A stretch of DNA of 64,000 bases from positions 19,250-83,249 of the forward strand of contig CAWINH010000015.1 of assembly GCA_963837425.1 (NCBI GenBank), written 5' to 3'. How positions within the stretch are numbered: position 1 is the stretch's first letter; every line of letters begins with the position of its first letter. The DNA comes from CAWINH01 sp963837425. GTDB lineage: Bacteria; Chloroflexota; Limnocylindria; QHBO01. The notes under the pieces are model-generated. The model saw nothing but the letters and a program-made list of their open reading frames with translations, was not told the origin of the DNA and searched no databases. Made by a program: the position numbers and the translations under genes. Below, in pieces: positions 33,506 to 41,049 of this stretch.

Positions 33506-34264
33506 TCAGGCGACGGAGGCCTCGAGCTGCTCGAGCAGCTCCTCCGGGATATCGAAGTTCGCATAGATGTTCTGCACGTCGTCGAGGTCTTCGAGTCGCT
33601 CGACGAAGTCGAGGACCTGGCGGGCCGCCTTCTCCTCGACGAGCTCGACCCGGGTGGTGGGCTCCATCGAGAGCTCGGCCGAGTCGGCTTCGTAACCGGC
33701 GACGGCCATCGCGGCCCGCACCGCCTCGAGGTCCCCGGGCTCGGTGATTACCGTCAGGGCGCCCCCTTCGGGGCTCTCGACGTCGGCTGCACCCGCGTCG
33801 ATGGCCGCCAGGCTCACCTCGTCGGGGTCGCGGCCGTTGAGCGGCACGCTGAGCAGCCCGCGCGGCTCGAACTGCCAGGCGACCGGCGCGAGCGTCCCGC
33901 CCGCCTTCGTGAAGATCGAGCGCACGTCGGACGCCGTCCGGTTCCGGTTGTCGGTCATGGCGGCCACGATCACCGCCACGTTGCTCGGGCCGAAGCCCTC
34001 GTACGTGATCTCCTCGAACTGCTCGGAATCGGCTCCGGCGCCCGTGGCCCGTTCGATGGCGCGCTTGATGTTGTCGGCGGGCATGGACTCGCGCTTGGCC
34101 TTGTCAACGGCCATCCGCAGCCGATGGTTCGCGTCGACATCTCCGCCACCTGACCGCGCGGCGGTGATGATCTCGCGCGTCAGCTTCGTGAACAGGGCAC
34201 CGCGCTTTGCGTCGTTCGCGCCCTTCTGTCGCTTGATCTGCGACCACTTGCTATGGCCGGACAT
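33506..34264 (-). CDS. yebC: YebC/PmpR-family protein
   Basis: A 252-residue protein starting MSGHSKWSQIKRQKGANDAKRG, the hallmark of the family. It continues with DNIKRAIERATG, YEGFGPSNVAVIV, TDNRNRTASDVRSIFTKAGG and a C-terminal DNA/RNA-binding region. Members have been described as transcription regulators and more recently as factors that help ribosomes through difficult peptide sequences. It lies just upstream of ruvC, a common bacterial order. TAGAAT lies 9 bases before the ATG. Confidence 0.95.
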   Translation of the reverse strand: MSGHSKWSQIKRQKGANDAKRGALFTKLTREIITAARSGGGDVDANHRLRMAVDKAKRESMPADNIKRAIERATGAGADSEQFEEITYEGFGPSNVAVIVAAMTDNRNRTASDVRSIFTKAGGTLAPVAWQFEPRGLLSVPLNGRDPDEVSLAAIDAGAADVESPEGGALTVITEPGDLEAVRAAMAVAGYEADSAELSMEPTTRVELVEEKAARQVLDFVERLEDLDDVQNIYANFDIPEELLEQLEASVA

Positions 34265-34273
34265 TCGTTCGTG

Positions 34274-34279
34274 ATTCTA
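34274..34279 (-). promoter_or_regulatory. -10 element TAGAAT of yebC
   Basis: TAGAAT ends 9 bases before the yebC ATG on the minus strand, giving a predicted leader of only 2-3 bases. Confidence 0.4.
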
Positions 34280-34308
34280 CCAAGATGGCGGCGCCCTTCC
34301 GGGTCGGA

Positions 34309-34314
34309 TAGGCT
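34309..34314 (+). promoter_or_regulatory. Leaderless -10 element TAGGCT
   Basis: TAGGCT lies 6 bases before ATG 34321, the same hexamer and spacing as at 1902-1907. Confidence 0.5.
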
Positions 34315-34320
34315 GGGCCG

Positions 34321-34794
34321 ATGAAGGGAGAGCGGCGACCCGACCCCGCCGCGCTGGCGGACAACGTGGGCGTGCTCCGCTATCTCGGGCAGGGGGTGGA
34401 GCCGAACCGGGTGCTCATCCAGCAGCCGCCCCCGGAGGACGTCGATCGCTGGCATCTCGGGTCACACCCGGACGTCGTCGAACGGCTGTGGGACGTCCTC
34501 AACGCGCGCCAGCCCCGCGACGCCCGAGCCCTGGTCTCCGGCAGTGCGGCGCTCGTCGACCCGGCTTCGGGCCGGGTGCTGGCGGTCGCGCTCGGGACGC
34601 AGTACGCCCTCTGGCTGGCGCCGCCCCGGCGGGCAGAGGCCCGCGCGCTCGGCTGCGAGACGGTGCACGAGTTCCGGACCGTGGGTCGCACCCTCGACCT
34701 TGCGATGACGTTCGGCGCGGGCTGGTTCTTCGGGGCGTGGGCCGCGGCGGAGGGTGACTGGCTGGTCGAGAGCGGGGATGCGGCGAACCTATAA
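34321..34794 (+). CDS. Protein of unknown function
   Basis: A 157-residue soluble-looking protein I do not recognise. It has a helical N-terminus, a conserved-looking WHLGSHPDVVERLWDVLN segment, and a beta-rich middle (ALVSGSAALVDPASGRVLAVALGTQYALWL). It ends with TFGAGWFFGAWAAAEGDWL. There is no signal peptide or Cys motif. The leaderless-type -10 and base composition support a real gene. It sits between the divergent yebC and EF-G2; the EF-G2 promoter overlaps its stop codon. Confidence 0.65.
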   Translation: MKGERRPDPAALADNVGVLRYLGQGVEPNRVLIQQPPPEDVDRWHLGSHPDVVERLWDVLNARQPRDARALVSGSAALVDPASGRVLAVALGTQYALWLAPPRRAEARALGCETVHEFRTVGRTLDLAMTFGAGWFFGAWAAAEGDWLVESGDAANL

Positions 34795-34795
34795 T
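34766..34795 (+). promoter_or_regulatory. Promoter of the EF-G2 gene
   Basis: TATAAT (34790-34795) includes the TAA stop of the preceding gene. TCGAGA (34766-34771), 18 bases upstream, is a partial -35. The predicted leader is about 70 bases and carries GAGGAG before the ATG. Confidence 0.5.
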
Positions 34796-34871
34796 GACGG
34801 CCCACGAACACCGATCCTGACCGCCGGGGCAGCACCGCCCTGGCTCGCCGCACCCCCCACGAGGAGCATTA

Positions 34872-36941
34872 ATGAATCCGACCAGTCCCGAGCGCATCCG
34901 GAACGTCGCTCTCATCTCCCACAGCGGCGCCGGCAAGACGAGCCTCGCGGAGGCGATGCTCCACGACGCCGGCGCCATCTCGAGGCTGGGCAGCGTGGAC
35001 GCCGGAACGTCGGCGCTCGACTACGACCCGGACGAGCAGAAGCGAAAGCAGAGCATCAATCTCGCAATCGGCAGCCTGGAGGCCGACGACGTCCGCATCA
35101 CCCTGCTCGATACGCCTGGATACGCCGACTTTCAGGCGGACGTCATCGAGGCGCTGGCCGCGGCCGACGCGGCGGTCGTGGTGGTGGACGCCTCGGCCGG
35201 CGTCGAGACCGGAACGGAGGAGGTGTGGCGGCTCGCCGAGGAGCGACACCTGCCGCGGTTCGTGTTCGTGAACAAGATGGACCGCGAGAACGCGAACTAC
35301 GACTCGGTGCTCGCCGGGCTCAAGGCGAGGTTCGGACCGAAGATCGCCCCCGTCTACCTGCCGATCGGCAGCGCGGGCACCTTCCGCGGCTACATCGACG
35401 TCATCGAGCAGCACGCGAACATCTACGAGGGCGGGAAGCCCACGGAGGTGCCGATCCCCGATGATCTCCAGGCGCGTGAGGCGTCACGGCGGGAGGCGCT
35501 CGTCGAGGCGGCCGCAGAAGCGAGCGACGAGCTGATGATGAAGTACCTCGAGTCCGAGCCGTTGAGCGACGCGGAGATCGAGGCCGCGCTCCACAAGGGG
35601 ACTCGCGAGGGTTCGGTGGTCCCCGTCTTCGTGGGCAGCGCGCTCGAGAACATCGGCGTCCGCGAGCTGATCACGATGATTGCACACCACATCCCGTCTC
35701 CCGCCGAGGTCGGTGGGCGGGCGGCGGTGGATGGCACCCGCATCGAACCGGATCCGGCCGCGCCCTTCGTGGCGCAGGTGTTCAAGACGATCGCCGACCC
35801 GTTCGTCGGCCGGCTCACCTACTTCCGCGTCATCTCCGGCACGCTGCACCCGCAGGCGCACCTCTGGAACGCCACGCGCAAGGAGGAGGAGCGCATCGGC
35901 AACATCCTGGGCCTGCTCGGAAAGGAGCAGACGAACCTGCCCCAGGTCGGGCCTGGGGACATCGCCGCCGTGGCGAAGCTGACGAGCACGCAGACAGGTG
36001 ACACGTTGGTGGCCGATCGTGGTCACGCGATCGAGCTGCCGCCCATCAGCTTCCCGGCTCCCACCCTCCAGGTGCGGATCGAGCCGGAGAGCAAGGCGGA
36101 CCTCGACAAGCTCGGCCAGGCGCTGCAGCGCATGCTCGAGGAGGAGCCCTGCGTCATGGTGAGCCGGGAGGAGAGCACGTCCGAGACCGTGCTGACCGCC
36201 ATGGGCGACGCTCACGTCGACGTGATCGTCGATCGGCTGAAGCGAAAATTCGGGGCCTCCGTCGTGATCGGCACTCCGACGGTTCCCTACCGGGAGACGA
36301 TCCGCCACGCGGCGAGGATCGACAACAAGTTCAAACGCCAGACCGGCGGCCATGGCCAGTACGGCCACGTGGTCATCGAGTTCGAGCCAATGGACTCCGG
36401 GTCAGGGTTCGAGTTCGGGAATCGGATCGTGGGCGGGGTGGTGCCCAGGCAGTACATCCCCGCCGTGGAGAAGGGCCTCCGCGAGGCGATGGCGGAGGGG
36501 GTGCTGGCCGGGTTCCCGGTCGTGGACCTCAGGGCGACGCTCGTCGACGGCAGCTATCACACCGTCGACTCATCGGAGATGGCCTTCAAGGTCGCCGCCT
36601 CCCAGGCGCTGAAGCGCGCGTTTCCGGAGGCGCAGCCGGCCCTGCTGGAGCCGGTGCTCGAGGTCGAGGTGGTGGTGCCCGACGAGTACATGGGCGACGT
36701 CATGGGCCAGCTCACCAGCAAGCGGGGCCACGTGCTCGGGATGGACTCGTCGGACGGGATGCAGCACCTCAAGGCGCAGGTGCCGCAGGCTGAGATGTTC
36801 CACTACGCGACCGAGCTGCGCTCGATCACACAGGGTCGCGGGCGTTTCAGCTGGCGCCTTGACCACTACGCGGAGGTGCCGCACACCATCGCCGAGAAGG
36901 TGATCGCCGAGCGCGGCACGGGGGCCGCCGAAAAGCACTAG
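34872..36941 (+). CDS. Elongation factor G-like protein (EF-G2 type)
   Basis: A 689-residue five-domain translational GTPase. The P-loop reads SHSGAGKTSL rather than AHIDAGKTT. The switch II motif is DTPGYADF, where the catalytic His of DTPGHVDF is Tyr. NKMDREN is intact. The domain IV tip RQTGGHGQYGHVVIEFEP and domain V are complete. These changes mark the EF-G2 group of high-GC bacteria, reported to have weak or no ribosome-stimulated GTPase. The canonical EF-G is presumably elsewhere. Its stop shares CTAG with convergent tyrS. Confidence 0.9.
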   Translation: MNPTSPERIRNVALISHSGAGKTSLAEAMLHDAGAISRLGSVDAGTSALDYDPDEQKRKQSINLAIGSLEADDVRITLLDTPGYADFQADVIEALAAADAAVVVVDASAGVETGTEEVWRLAEERHLPRFVFVNKMDRENANYDSVLAGLKARFGPKIAPVYLPIGSAGTFRGYIDVIEQHANIYEGGKPTEVPIPDDLQAREASRREALVEAAAEASDELMMKYLESEPLSDAEIEAALHKGTREGSVVPVFVGSALENIGVRELITMIAHHIPSPAEVGGRAAVDGTRIEPDPAAPFVAQVFKTIADPFVGRLTYFRVISGTLHPQAHLWNATRKEEERIGNILGLLGKEQTNLPQVGPGDIAAVAKLTSTQTGDTLVADRGHAIELPPISFPAPTLQVRIEPESKADLDKLGQALQRMLEEEPCVMVSREESTSETVLTAMGDAHVDVIVDRLKRKFGASVVIGTPTVPYRETIRHAARIDNKFKRQTGGHGQYGHVVIEFEPMDSGSGFEFGNRIVGGVVPRQYIPAVEKGLREAMAEGVLAGFPVVDLRATLVDGSYHTVDSSEMAFKVAASQALKRAFPEAQPALLEPVLEVEVVVPDEYMGDVMGQLTSKRGHVLGMDSSDGMQHLKAQVPQAEMFHYATELRSITQGRGRFSWRLDHYAEVPHTIAEKVIAERGTGAAEKH

Positions 36942-38212
36942 CCCCGAGAGCCAGCCCGCTCGGCGACGGCGAGCTGTCGCTTCCCGCGGCGCAGCAGCAG
37001 CCATCGGCCCGCCAGGAGGTCCGCCTCGCCGGGCACGGTGCCGCCATCGGTCACTCGCCGGTTGTTCAGGTAGATCCCGCCGTCCGAGATGACGCGGCGA
37101 GCATCCCCGCGGCTCGATGCGAGCCCGGTGTCGACGAGGAGGTCGGTGACGCTGCTGCCCGCGGTGAGCGCCGCGTGCGCGAGCCCGTCAACCGCCGCGC
37201 CGAGCATCACCTCGTCGAGCGCGGTGAGGTCACCCTGCCCGAACAGCGCAGCGCTGGCCGCCTCGGCGCGCGCCGCCTCGGCCGGGCCATGGACGAGCGC
37301 GGTGAGCTCCGCGGCGAGGGTCCGCTGCGCCTCCCTCGCTTCCGGCCGTTCGCGGGTCGCTCCGTCCAGCTCTTCGATCTCCTCGTGGGTTCGGAAGCTG
37401 AACGCCTTGAGCAGGCCGATGACGTCGGGGTCGTCCTGGTTGAGAAAGTACTGGTAGAAGGCGAATGGCGGCGTCATCTCCGGGTCGAGGAAGATTGCGC
37501 CAGCCTCGGTCTTCCCGTACTTGCCACCGTCCGCGCGGGTGATGAGCGGAGTCGCGACCGCGTGCACGACGGCACCCTCGACGCGGCGGATGAGGTCAAC
37601 GCCGGCCGTCAGGTTGCCCCACTGATCCGAGCCGCCGGTCTGCAGCACGCAGCCGTAGCGCCGGTACAGCTCGAGGTAGTCGAGCGCCTGCAGGATCTGG
37701 TAGCTGAACTCGGTATAGCTGATGCCCGCGGTGCTCAGGCGGGCGCTCACCGCCTCCTTGTCGAGCATGCGGGCCACGCTGAAGTGCTTCCCGATGTCGC
37801 GGAGGAACGCGATCGCGGAGAGCTGTCCGGTCCACTCCAGGTTGTTCACGATCCGTGCGGCGTTCGCGCCCTCGAACGAGAGAACGCGCTCGACCTGTGG
37901 GCGAATGCGCTCGACCCAGGCGGCGACGACCTCCGGATCGTTGAGGACCCGCTCGGCGTTCTTGCCACCAGGGTCACCGACGAGGCCGGTGGCGCCGCCG
38001 ACCACGCCCACCGGGATGTGGCCTGCGTCCTGCAACCGGCGCATGGTGACGAGCTGGACGAGGTTGCCGAAGTGGAGTGAAGGAGCGCTGGGGTCGAAGC
38101 CGCAGTAGAAGGTCACCGGCTCTCTATCCAGCGCACCACGCAGCGCATTCGCATCCGTGCTGAGCGCGATCAGCCCGCGCCAGGCGAGGTCGTCGAGAAT
38201 CCGGCCGCTCAT
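36938..38212 (-). CDS. tyrS: Tyrosyl-tRNA synthetase
   Basis: A 424-residue class I synthetase. The HIGH-like motif is in SAPSLHFGNLVQL and the KMSKS-like loop is KYGKTEAG. The tyrosine-binding segment SYQILQALDYLELYRRYGCVLQTGGSDQW is split by the usual spacing. A C-terminal S4 RNA-binding domain (ASSRGDARRVISDGGIYLNNRRV) follows. TACCAT lies exactly 6 bases before the ATG with no ribosome site. It converges with EF-G2, sharing CTAG at the stops. Confidence 0.96.
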   Translation of the reverse strand: MSGRILDDLAWRGLIALSTDANALRGALDREPVTFYCGFDPSAPSLHFGNLVQLVTMRRLQDAGHIPVGVVGGATGLVGDPGGKNAERVLNDPEVVAAWVERIRPQVERVLSFEGANAARIVNNLEWTGQLSAIAFLRDIGKHFSVARMLDKEAVSARLSTAGISYTEFSYQILQALDYLELYRRYGCVLQTGGSDQWGNLTAGVDLIRRVEGAVVHAVATPLITRADGGKYGKTEAGAIFLDPEMTPPFAFYQYFLNQDDPDVIGLLKAFSFRTHEEIEELDGATRERPEAREAQRTLAAELTALVHGPAEAARAEAASAALFGQGDLTALDEVMLGAAVDGLAHAALTAGSSVTDLLVDTGLASSRGDARRVISDGGIYLNNRRVTDGGTVPGEADLLAGRWLLLRRGKRQLAVAERAGSRG

Positions 38213-38218
38213 GGGCGG

Positions 38219-38224
38219 ATGGTA
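38219..38224 (-). promoter_or_regulatory. Leaderless -10 element TACCAT of tyrS
   Basis: TACCAT on the minus strand is 6 bases from the tyrS ATG. Confidence 0.5.
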
Positions 38225-38262
38225 CCCGCCAGGCGTGGCCGGCGGCGACTCCGCCCGGCGCG

Positions 38263-38271
38263 TGCTACAGT
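38263..38271 (+). promoter_or_regulatory. Extended -10 promoter of the PBP gene
   Basis: TGCTACAGT fits TGnTAnnnT. The hexamer ends 9 bases before ATG 38281, so the predicted leader is about 2-3 bases. Confidence 0.45.
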
Positions 38272-38280
38272 CGGCGCTCC

Positions 38281-41049
38281 ATGGCCCGAACGTCGCCGCC
38301 TCGGCGCGGCCCCGCAGCCCGCGTGCGCGGCCGATCCGGTCCCCCCGCCGCGCTGCTGCCGGCGATCATCCTCGGTGGGGCGGCCGCCCTGGCGCTGGCG
38401 CTGTTCGTGGGCGTGCTCGGCGTCTTCGGCTCGTACACGACCGGGCTTGCCGATCCGGCCAGCCTCGCCGACTTCACGCTCAGCGAGGGTTCGAAGATCG
38501 TCTCGGCCGACGGCGTGGAGCTCGCCACGTTCGCTGCCGAGCAGCGACAGGTCATCCCCTATGACCAGATTCCACAGCTGCTCGTCGACGCCCAGGTGGC
38601 CGCCGAGGATCAGACGTTCTGGACGAACCCGTGCATCGACTTCAGGGGCATTCTGCGCGCCGCGATCCAGAACCTCGAGGCGGATCGCAAGGTCTCCGGG
38701 GCCTCCACGATCTGCCAGCAGCTGGTGCGTGCCAGGCTGCTCGACGCGGGGCTCATGGCAGACCCCTCGCGCATCGTCGAGCGCAAGATCAAGGAGGCGA
38801 TCCTCGCACTCCGCGTCGGCAAGTACTACACGGGACAGGCCGGCAAGGAACAGCTGCTCGCGATGTACATGAACCAGATCTACTACGGGAACCAGGCGTA
38901 CGGGATCTGGGCGGCGGCGCACGCGTACTTCGGGAAGGACATCACCTCACAGGCGCCCGGGGATCAACTGACGATCGGTGAGGCCGCCATGCTCGTAGGG
39001 TTGGTCCGGGCGCCTTCCGCGCTCGATCCGACGAACGAGGCCATCGAGGAGACCGATGCCAGCGGCAACCCGATCCTCGTCGTCCCGGCTACCGCCGGGG
39101 CCAAGCGCGTGCAGGGCTTCGTCCTGGCGAACATGGTCGAATCGGGGTACATCACCCAGGCGCAGGCGGACGCGGCCGCCGCAGAGACGATTGAGCTGGC
39201 GCCGCAGCACGCGCAGCAGTACAAGGCTCCCCACTTCGTGTACGCCACCCGCCGGGAGGCGGCTTCGTTGTTGGGCGGCGAGGACCTGCTGGCGACCGGC
39301 GGGCTCACGATCACCACGACGCTCGACTACAACGGCTACCAGCTGAGCGCCGAGAAATGGGCGGCGATCGGGTACGACATGGACCGCCTGAGCGATGACG
39401 AGCTGATCGCGAAGTACGGCGAGGCCGCATTCAACACCTGGATCAAGAAGCTCCGCGGCCACAACATCAACAACGACGCCCTGGTCACGCTGAACTATCG
39501 GACCGGGGCGGTCCTCGCCTACGTCGGCTCGGCGAACTACTACGGGGAGGCGACGCCCGCTCACCAGCCCGCCTTCGACGTCGTCGGCCAGGCATATCGA
39601 CAGTCGGGCTCCGCGTTCAAGCCGATTACCTACGTGACCGGCTTCGAGCGCGGGGTGCTGACGCCGGCCACGCTGTTCATGGATGTCGAGGGCGACGTCG
39701 CGGAAGGCTACACGGTGCCCGACGCGGACCACGGGCAGCGCGGCCCGGTCCTCGTGCGCGACGCGCTGAAGTACTCGCTGAACATCCCGGCGGCCAAGGC
39801 GCAGCAGCTCGCCGGAACCCAGAACGTCGTCGACATGGCGGTGGCGATGGGCCTGAAGTGGGACCCGGCGCAGGCCAACTCGGTGGCGGTCCCGTCGCTG
39901 ACGCTCGGCACGATCGGGATCCACCAGCTCGACCTCGCAGGGGCCTACGGTGTCATCGCCGATGGGGGGATCCGGGCGGAGCCGTACCTCATCGAGCGGA
40001 TCACCGACCGCAATGGGAACGTCATCTACGACCACTCGACCGATGCACCCCAGCCGCAGCGGGTGCTCTCCGAGCAGTCCACCTACCTAGTCACGAATAT
40101 CCTCGCCGACAACACCGACCCGGTGAGGAACGGGATCTGGGGGCCACGCTTCCAGCTGAAGACGGCCGACGGCCGCCGACCGGCAACCCTGAAGACCGGC
40201 ACAACGAACGACTTTCGTGATCTCCAGGCGTTCGGCTACCTGGCCGCGGATCCGGATCCGTCGATCTCCGAGGGGGCGATCGTCACCGGGGTCTGGGTCG
40301 GCAACAGCGACTTCTCCCCAACCGACGGCATCTTCGCCGTCGACGGCCCGACCTGGATCTGGCACGACTACATGGCCGAGGTGACCGAGAAGAACGCGTT
40401 GCCGGTCCGTGACTTCACGCGACCCGACGGCATCGTCGACGTCAAGGTGGATGCCATCAGTGGCATGCTTCCCGGTCCGGACACGACGGCGACCGTGACC
40501 GAGGTCTTCGACGCGTCGAACCAGCCGACTCGCACCGACACCCTCCACCGCCAGCTCCGGATCGAGGCCGCGACCGGGAAGATCTGGCAGCCCGGGTGCG
40601 GGGACTTCGTGCTCGCCTCGCCGAGTGGCAGCCCGAGGGCGAGCCCCGCCGGCAGCCCGGCGGAGAGCGCTGCACCAGCGCCTGCGGTGCCCGATGAACG
40701 CGTCTACCTGGATCTGACCTCGGTGGAGGCCGACCATCCGGCGTGGCTGGCCGCCAACCTGGCGTGGATCAATCGCTGGCAGGGCGACGAAAAGTCGCTC
40801 CGCCGCTCGCCGGCGCCGCCGCTCGGCGCCCCGCTGGCCCCAACCGAGACCTGCACGCCCGGCGAGATCCCGACCTCGACCCCCAGCCCGTCGCCGTCGC
40901 CCTCTCCGTCTCCCACCCCGGAGCCGAGCGCCACGCCGGAGTCGACACCCACGCCGACCCCGCAGCTTTCGGTCGGGCCATCGCCGACGCCGCCCGCCTC
41001 CCCATCGCCGACGCCGACGGCGTCGGGCTCGTCGCCGCCGCCCGCCTAG
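38281..41049 (+). CDS. Class A penicillin-binding protein (PBP1A-like)
   Basis: A 922-residue bifunctional peptidoglycan synthase. A cytoplasmic basic tail and one membrane helix (about 20-48) precede the GT51 domain with AAEDQTFW (E109), GASTICQQLVR and MYMNQIYYGNQAYGIWAAAH, split as usual. The transpeptidase domain has SAFK (S444-K447), SLN and KTGTTNDF (K638). The last 70 residues are a Pro/Ser/Thr tail of PSPSP and TPTP repeats, probably wall-spanning or disordered. It is divergent from tyrS. Its stop shares CTAG with convergent mutS2. Confidence 0.94.
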   Translation: MARTSPPRRGPAARVRGRSGPPAALLPAIILGGAAALALALFVGVLGVFGSYTTGLADPASLADFTLSEGSKIVSADGVELATFAAEQRQVIPYDQIPQLLVDAQVAAEDQTFWTNPCIDFRGILRAAIQNLEADRKVSGASTICQQLVRARLLDAGLMADPSRIVERKIKEAILALRVGKYYTGQAGKEQLLAMYMNQIYYGNQAYGIWAAAHAYFGKDITSQAPGDQLTIGEAAMLVGLVRAPSALDPTNEAIEETDASGNPILVVPATAGAKRVQGFVLANMVESGYITQAQADAAAAETIELAPQHAQQYKAPHFVYATRREAASLLGGEDLLATGGLTITTTLDYNGYQLSAEKWAAIGYDMDRLSDDELIAKYGEAAFNTWIKKLRGHNINNDALVTLNYRTGAVLAYVGSANYYGEATPAHQPAFDVVGQAYRQSGSAFKPITYVTGFERGVLTPATLFMDVEGDVAEGYTVPDADHGQRGPVLVRDALKYSLNIPAAKAQQLAGTQNVVDMAVAMGLKWDPAQANSVAVPSLTLGTIGIHQLDLAGAYGVIADGGIRAEPYLIERITDRNGNVIYDHSTDAPQPQRVLSEQSTYLVTNILADNTDPVRNGIWGPRFQLKTADGRRPATLKTGTTNDFRDLQAFGYLAADPDPSISEGAIVTGVWVGNSDFSPTDGIFAVDGPTWIWHDYMAEVTEKNALPVRDFTRPDGIVDVKVDAISGMLPGPDTTATVTEVFDASNQPTRTDTLHRQLRIEAATGKIWQPGCGDFVLASPSGSPRASPAGSPAESAAPAPAVPDERVYLDLTSVEADHPAWLAANLAWINRWQGDEKSLRRSPAPPLGAPLAPTETCTPGEIPTSTPSPSPSPSPSPTPEPSATPESTPTPTPQLSVGPSPTPPASPSPTPTASGSSPPPA

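Noticed and set aside
40850..41049. Microsatellite-like DNA repeat at the PBP 3' end
   Set aside because: The repetition reflects a Pro/Ser/Thr-rich protein tail common in cell-wall enzymes rather than a separate repeat element.
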